22,536 bases of DNA from assembly GCA_024364805.1 (NCBI GenBank), contig CM044495.1, positions 9,242,464 through 9,264,999 of the forward strand, written 5' to 3'. The DNA comes from Euprymna scolopes (taxonomy: Eukaryota > Mollusca > Cephalopoda > Sepiida > Sepiolidae). Position 1 is the first letter of the stretch. Each line of letters begins with the position of its first letter. Below, one piece after another: positions 18,993 to 22,536 of the stretch. The notes beneath the pieces were generated by a model. That model did not search any database. It was given only the letters and a program-made list of their open reading frames with translations, and had not been told where the DNA came from. A program made the position numbers and the translations under genes.

Positions 18993-19206
18993 TTTTCTAC
19001 TCTCATGCATCAGTTTGCTTTTCCGCCTAAACTTTCTAATTATACAATCTCCTCGTCTCACTTTCCATTTTGCTATCCATCCATAGCCTTGCGCCCCTGG
19101 GGGGGGGGGACATAGGCCATCCACGACTTTTTGTAGATGCTTTTGTAGCGAGGGGTTCTTTTTACAGAGTGAGGCTGCTGGCCCCACGCCCAACCTTTCC
19201 AGAAGG
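18993..19206. other. Unassigned sequence downstream of 5S copy 3
   Basis: It contains a G11 run (about 19099-19109). The minus-strand frame that runs from the 5S copy into this region has no recognised domain. The stretch could be the body of a 5S-headed element, but it shares nothing obvious with the flanks of the other two 5S copies. Confidence 0.4.
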
Positions 19207-19326
19207 TACATACAGCGCCTAGCCTTCCCCAAATGGTCACCCATCTGGTACTGGCCAGTCTCAACGTTGCTTAACTTCGGTGATTTGGTGAGAATTGGTG
19301 TGTCAACGTGATTGTGCTGTACCCCC
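19207..19326 (-). pseudogene. 5S rRNA-like sequence 3 (best preserved)
   Basis: On the minus strand this copy keeps the full 5S length of about 120 nt. It has ACAGCACAATCACGTTGACA, CACCAATTCTCACCAAATCA, CCGAAGTTAAGCAACGTTGA (box A region), GACTGGCCAGTACCAGATGG, GTGACCATTTGGGGAAGGCT and AGGCGCTGTATGTACC. The internal Pol III promoter segments (box A, intermediate element, box C as GATGGGTGACCA) are nearly intact. The ends and several helices are mismatched against a normal 5S, and no T-run follows on the minus strand. A retroposed pseudogene or SINE head is more likely than an active gene. Confidence 0.8.
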
Positions 19327-19556
19327 ATTGAGTTATACTAACTCTAAAAAAACAAACTTTAGAAAAACAAACATGGCCTCCTTTAGTTCAGTTTGGAATA
19401 TGTTTCTGGCATAGCAGCCCCTTTTGGATCATTAAATGCAGCAGCACTATGCCTCTTGTTGTTGATTGGCTATACTATATAGTTACTATTCTATGCATAG
19501 GGCTTGTGGGCCAGATTTATCCTAAGGATATACCGTCATAATTGCACAGTAAATTT
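19327..19556. other. Unassigned, possible SINE body
   Basis: On the minus strand this follows the tRNA-like head at 19557-19634, so part of it may be the body of that SINE. No second copy is in the window to prove it. Confidence 0.35.
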
Positions 19557-19634
19557 GATAGGATTTGAACATGTCATTGCTGACTCTCACAGTCTGCAAT
19601 TATATCCGTCGCACATTCACCTCAACCTTTTTGA
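19557..19634 (-). repeat. tRNA-like SINE head
   Basis: The minus strand reads GGTTGAGGTGAATGTGCGAC, then GGATATAATTGCAGACTGTG, then GTTCAAATCC. The last is a good Pol III box B (GGTTCGANNCC type), and the first part is a stretched box A region. The spacing and order fit a diverged tRNA-derived SINE head. It cannot fold as a proper tRNA because the acceptor stem is missing. Confidence 0.45.
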
Positions 19635-19720
19635 GTGCAAACACACATAAGCATATAAGCAAAATTATCACCAACATCTATCTTCGTTTTTGTTCTTTTG
19701 TCTAGACCGTATTGTTGGTT

Positions 19721-19739
19721 CTCTCTCTCTCTCTCTCTC
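19721..19739. repeat. (CT)n microsatellite
   Basis: A perfect CT dinucleotide run of about 19 bp. Confidence 0.9.
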
Positions 19740-19850
19740 ATGCTACCAGATCGGGCTGTCTGAAAATACCGGCTTCCTAACTTAAAATGCACCAAGCATT
19801 GATGTTATTGTTGTATTTTTGGTTTTTTCTTAACAAAATGCAATCATGTT

Positions 19851-19958
19851 CTGTAAAATATTTGAAACCATAAAGAATTCAATGTGTGAAAACTTTTACC
19901 AAGATGACCAGATTCGGCATTAAATAATCTGGAAAGAGTTGATATGCCGTAAAACAAA
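19851..19958 (+). mobile_element. Short retroposon, copy 3, 5'-truncated
   Basis: Only the 3' part of the family is present: GATTCGGCATTAAATAATCT, then TTGATATGCCGTAAAACAAA. It appears flanked by GCAATCATGTT (19840-19850) and GCAGCCATGTT (19959-19969), matching at 9 of 11 positions. 5' truncation next to a target duplication is a hallmark of LINE-driven insertion. Confidence 0.65.
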
Positions 19959-19969
19959 GCAGCCATGTT

Positions 19970-20740
19970 ATACCATCAGAATGTTTTTTTCTTCCACGCA
20001 AAACTGGTGACTTAGCACACCTACGATCGATACATACACTTTCTCCTTTGTTTCATCGAATATCATTAATTTTTGTTTTGTCCTGTTTATTCTTTCTCAT
20101 TTCTTATGAATTTTGTTTTCATCACAATATTTTGTCCAAGGTAAAAAAAGAAAAACGGAAGAAAGGAAAACGAACAAAACTAACGTCTTTGATTCCAAAG
20201 AGTTGTATTGTATTTTCTTTTTCCCTTGGGGAGGACCAGGAGGAGAGGGGGATCTTTCTGAAGTCTTTTGCTTCAACGTGACTGAGCAATTGCCAAATAT
20301 TTGAGTGTCTATTCTTTTATTATTCAGTGTTGTGTCTGTTATGTATACTCACTCTCTAATGATAATGCCCCCTCCCCATACCCATTAACATCTTTTCCTC
20401 AATTACCTATATCACTTGTGGAATAGAAACTTCACAGAAATCGAATAGATTTCTCTGTTTACCGACAATCAAATTAATGTATCACTTTTCCTTCAAAAGT
20501 CGGCCAATTCTTCATTCTGGCCATTACTTGGAATACGCAAGTCCACTTTCTGGCTGAGAGATGTTTATCGTCCGCGGATAAATGTTAGCATTTCATGCCA
20601 AAATAAAAGCCAGCAATATTTTGGGTGCTAATTTGTAAGGCCAGAACGAACCTCTTAAAGAGGTCGAGAATATAAATGAGAATGATGAAAATGGTTAGAA
20701 TACATCATCTGGTAACAACAACAGGTTATAGATCATACTG
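19970..20740. other. Unassigned sequence
   Basis: No gene was recognised. The overlapping frames at 20048-20304 have no domain. Confidence 0.45.
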
Positions 20741-21085
20741 TCGATAAAGGAGAGTAAACACGACCGTCTTTAAGGGGAAGCGATCGCGACCGCAACTGTC
20801 GTTAAGAGAGAGAGAGAGAGAGAGAGAGCAAATGCGACCACGACTGTCGTTAAGAGAGCGACCATGGTCGTCATTAAGGCAGAGTGAATATGACCGTAGC
20901 CATCAGTAAGGGAAAGCGAACGGAAAGTTTCTGACTAAAAACATCGCGTGTGGTTTCGATTCATTGAGAGAGAGCGAACACAGCCGTCGGTGAGGTAGAG
21001 AGCACGCGGTCGTCGTTGGGGAGAGCAAACACAACAGTGGCCGTCCGTGAAAGAGAGCGAACGCCACCGTGGTTGTCGGTGAAAC
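20741..21085. repeat. Degenerate minisatellite, GTCGTTAAGAGAGCGAAC-like units
   Basis: About eleven variable units of 20-50 bp follow the pattern GTCGKTAAGRGAGAGCGAAC, then RCGACCGYGG. Landmarks include GTCGATAAAGGAGAG, GTCTTTAAGGGGAAG, GTCGTTAAGAGAG (twice), GTCGTCATTAAGG, GTCGGTGAGGTAGAG, GTCGTCGTTGGGGAGAG, GTCCGTGAAAGAGAG and GTCGGTGAAAC. One unit contains a pure GA run (20804-20828). The minus-strand frames across it (20903-21285) inherit the repetition (SPTTT, FHGRPLLCLL) and are not genes. Confidence 0.7.
20804..20828. repeat. (GA)n microsatellite
   Basis: A pure GA run of about 25 bp, grown inside one unit of the surrounding minisatellite. Confidence 0.9.
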
Positions 21086-21552
21086 AAACACAGCTTTACA
21101 AAAATGTATGTTCCTCCTTTATTAGCCATTTTATAAAGCTGTGAAATAAATTCTTTTCCTAATATCATAAGATGAAAGTAGGATAGCGCGGTAACAGAAC
21201 GATCATCTGATTGGCAACATGATTGACTTTTGGAAATATGTCGCCTGCATCTTTTTTCTGCTCCGCATCTGGCCCACTTGAACACATTTATTACATTTCT
21301 GATTGAAACGAATGGGAACGTTATTGATTTTTTTTTATTTGTTCCCCCCCCCCCTGTACGAGACTTATTTTTTCAGTTTGTTGTTTTCTTTATCTATGTC
21401 GACGAACTTTACCATTGATACAAACCAAACACAAATGTCAACAAGAAAGTAGTTTGGTTCATGATACACTGCTGGGAATAAATTTAAATGTTAACTATAT
21501 ATATACTAGCAAGATTATCCGACGTTGTCTGGGTTAATGTAGATAGCATCAT
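21086..21552. other. Unassigned sequence upstream of a LINE 3' end
   Basis: It includes a C11 run at 21344-21354 and a short TA run at about 21497-21506. After that run, CTAGCAAGATTATCCGACGT and TGTCTGGGTTAATG form a weak stem resembling motifs at the ends of some retroelements. No firm assignment is possible. Confidence 0.35.
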
Positions 21553-21858
21553 ATGCAACATTTTCCCCAGTCTTTATCTGTGCCTAAATCAAAGCGTAGA
21601 TTCCATGAACAAAGCTTCTTTCTTAGAACTGCACGCCTGTGGAACTTTCTTCCATTTGCCTGTTTCCCACCTGACTACAATTTGGATGTCTTCAAGTACA
21701 ACATAAACAAATTCCTGATGAACCGCCCCCTTAAGTAAGACACTTGATCAGATCTCTATTACTAACGATTACTACGATACTATCCCACTGATTACTGTAC
21801 ACGCAATAACCTTATCCCCAAGTGGCTTCCGGGCCTTGATAAGTGGTGACTTCCATGT

Positions 21859-21875
<17 letters not shown>
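21553..21875 (+). mobile_element. CR1/Jockey-like LINE 3' end with complete 3' UTR
   Basis: The frame at 21553-21738 reads SLSVPKSKRRFHEQSFFLRT, ARLWNFLPFACFPPDYNLDV and FKYNINKFLMNRPLK, then a stop. This is the C-terminus of the same ORF2 as at 17040-17575 (FHEQSFFLRTACLWN there). The 3' UTR of about 120 bp ends with CTTATC (21811-21816), a loop, GATAAG (21838-21843), a short linker and an A run at 21859-21874, followed by TA repeats. It is 5'-truncated at about 21553, and this is the cleanest 3' end of the family in the window. Confidence 0.85.
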
Positions 21876-21892
<17 letters not shown>

Positions 21893-22289
21893 GGAGGGTT
21901 TATTTAACAGCAACTTTAATGTTGTCAAATAGATGTCTTATTTGCTGAGCTATTCAGATATGATAATGCTTTTAAACTAACGCTTATTAATTAATTAATT
22001 GTGCAACATGTTAGAAAAAGGTTAACTTCCTTTAAAGAAAGCTCATGACACAACTATTTCCACTATGTTCAAATGCAAATTTACATGTGCATACAATTAT
22101 ATTTAAGATACACTTCGTAGTATGTCTTCCTTTTTAAGGACAACTATGCACAAATGTTTTCACACACACACACACACACACACCTCGTATATATATAAAT
22201 ATATAAGTAATAAATAAAAATACAAATTCTCTTTTAGCAAACAAACCTCTCAAGATTGTAAAAGTTCAACACGATTAGGTGGAACAAAC
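21876..22289. other. AT-rich unassigned sequence
   Basis: No feature other than microsatellites was recognised. Confidence 0.45.
22161..22183. repeat. (CA)n microsatellite
   Basis: A perfect CA run of about 23 bp. Confidence 0.9.
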
Positions 22290-22389
22290 ACTTCTCATCA
22301 GAAGAGAAAGAGCCAGGATTTAATTTCTTTTTAATTTTTTTTTTTTTAGATTTATAAATCTAGCTCTCTCTCCTCTTCTGATGAGAAGT
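22290..22389. repeat. Long imperfect hairpin (inverted repeat)
   Basis: The left arm ACTTCTCATCAGAAGAG plus AAAGAGC (22290-22313) pairs with the right arm AGCTCTCTCTC plus CTCTTCTGATGAGAAGT (22362-22389). The outer 17 bp pair perfectly. The loop of about 48 bp is T-rich and contains its own palindrome AGATTTATAAATCT (22348-22361). A second small palindrome, GGCCTTGAAAGGCC, lies at 22394-22407. The class is unknown; possible readings are a foldback transposon end or a hairpin RNA source. Confidence 0.65.
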
Positions 22390-22407
22390 ATTTGGCCTTG
22401 AAAGGCC

Positions 22408-22536
22408 ATGGACTAAGGAGGTTATCTTTTTTCCTTATTGATCTGATGATGTAATAAAGTTTTGATTTAACTTCGAATTCTCATCTCTTACTTATATGAG
22501 AGAGGCGTAGACAACTAGGCAGAGGGAGAAGCGTTA
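22408..22536. other. Unassigned right edge
   Basis: AATAAAG occurs near 22454 but nothing upstream qualifies as a gene. A small inverted pair flanks TTACTTATATG near 22490. Confidence 0.35.

Noticed and set aside
18987-19328. 113-residue minus-strand open frame
   Set aside because: Its first third is 5S rRNA sequence and the rest has no recognisable domain.
21497-21552. Penelope-like or other retroelement end suggested by ATCCGACGTTGTCTGGGTTA after a TA run
   Set aside because: The similarity is to a loosely remembered motif and the stem is weak. No coding or second copy supports it.
22362-22410. Hammerhead ribozyme: CTGATGAG followed by AAG...CTT and GAAA, with an upstream ATC
   Set aside because: The core order looks right, but the arm that should form stem I pairs through the CT of CTGATGA, shifting the register. 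The bases after GAAA form their own palindrome and do not pair with the sequence before ATC. It is explained better as a plain inverted repeat.

Overview
The window reads as AT-rich, gene-poor animal (metazoan) DNA, either intergenic or within large introns, and is built mostly from old mobile elements. The mix is a CR1/Jockey-like LINE, a mariner of the type with a 'TYEMLQTAFGPSCMNRAS' N-terminus, 5S rRNA-derived copies, tRNA-like SINE heads and many AT/CA/GA microsatellites. It resembles a coleoid cephalopod genome such as an octopus. That assignment rests on recognising repeat families, not on a host gene, and is moderate at best. There is no bacterial-style gene organisation, and nearly all long reading frames are noise or pieces of transposons. 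|| Layout: 1-650 is unassigned AT-rich DNA. 655-2995 holds two inverted arms of one repeat. The right arm is split by a separate insertion of degenerate ~150-165 bp tandem units with a higher-order period of about 457 bp. 3000-4270 is unassigned. 4272-5301 is a possible solo-LTR-like fossil. 5302-6420 is AT-rich with long A and T runs. 6421-9000 holds two copies of a dispersed repeat, two LINE 3' ends, and a 5S rRNA copy fused directly to the 3' part of a LINE reverse-transcriptase gene. 9000-11900 is mostly unassigned, with microsatellites, a lone mariner-type end and a SINE-like box A. 11902-12855 is a mariner with both ends and its TA duplication but with the catalytic centre deleted. 13316-13462 (minus strand) is the only convincing candidate for a host exon. 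13575-13682 is a CA-rich array. 13940-14525 and 16882-17652 are minus-strand LINE copies. 14559-14826, 18259-18536 and 19851-19958 are three copies of one short retroposon. The second copy sits inside the left end of a hAT-type element at 18249-18984. 16195-16320 and 19207-19326 are two more 5S rRNA-like copies. 20741-21085 is a degenerate GA-rich minisatellite. 21553-21875 is a plus-strand LINE 3' end. 22290-22389 is a long hairpin near the right edge. || How the parts relate: the LINE copies supply reverse transcriptase of a kind that can move short RNAs in trans, which fits the SINE-like pieces and the 5S-LINE chimera. No intact transposase or reverse transcriptase is present, so everything here looks inactive. 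The nested insertions give a relative order of events: the foldback repeat precedes the satellite insertion, and the hAT precedes the short retroposon.
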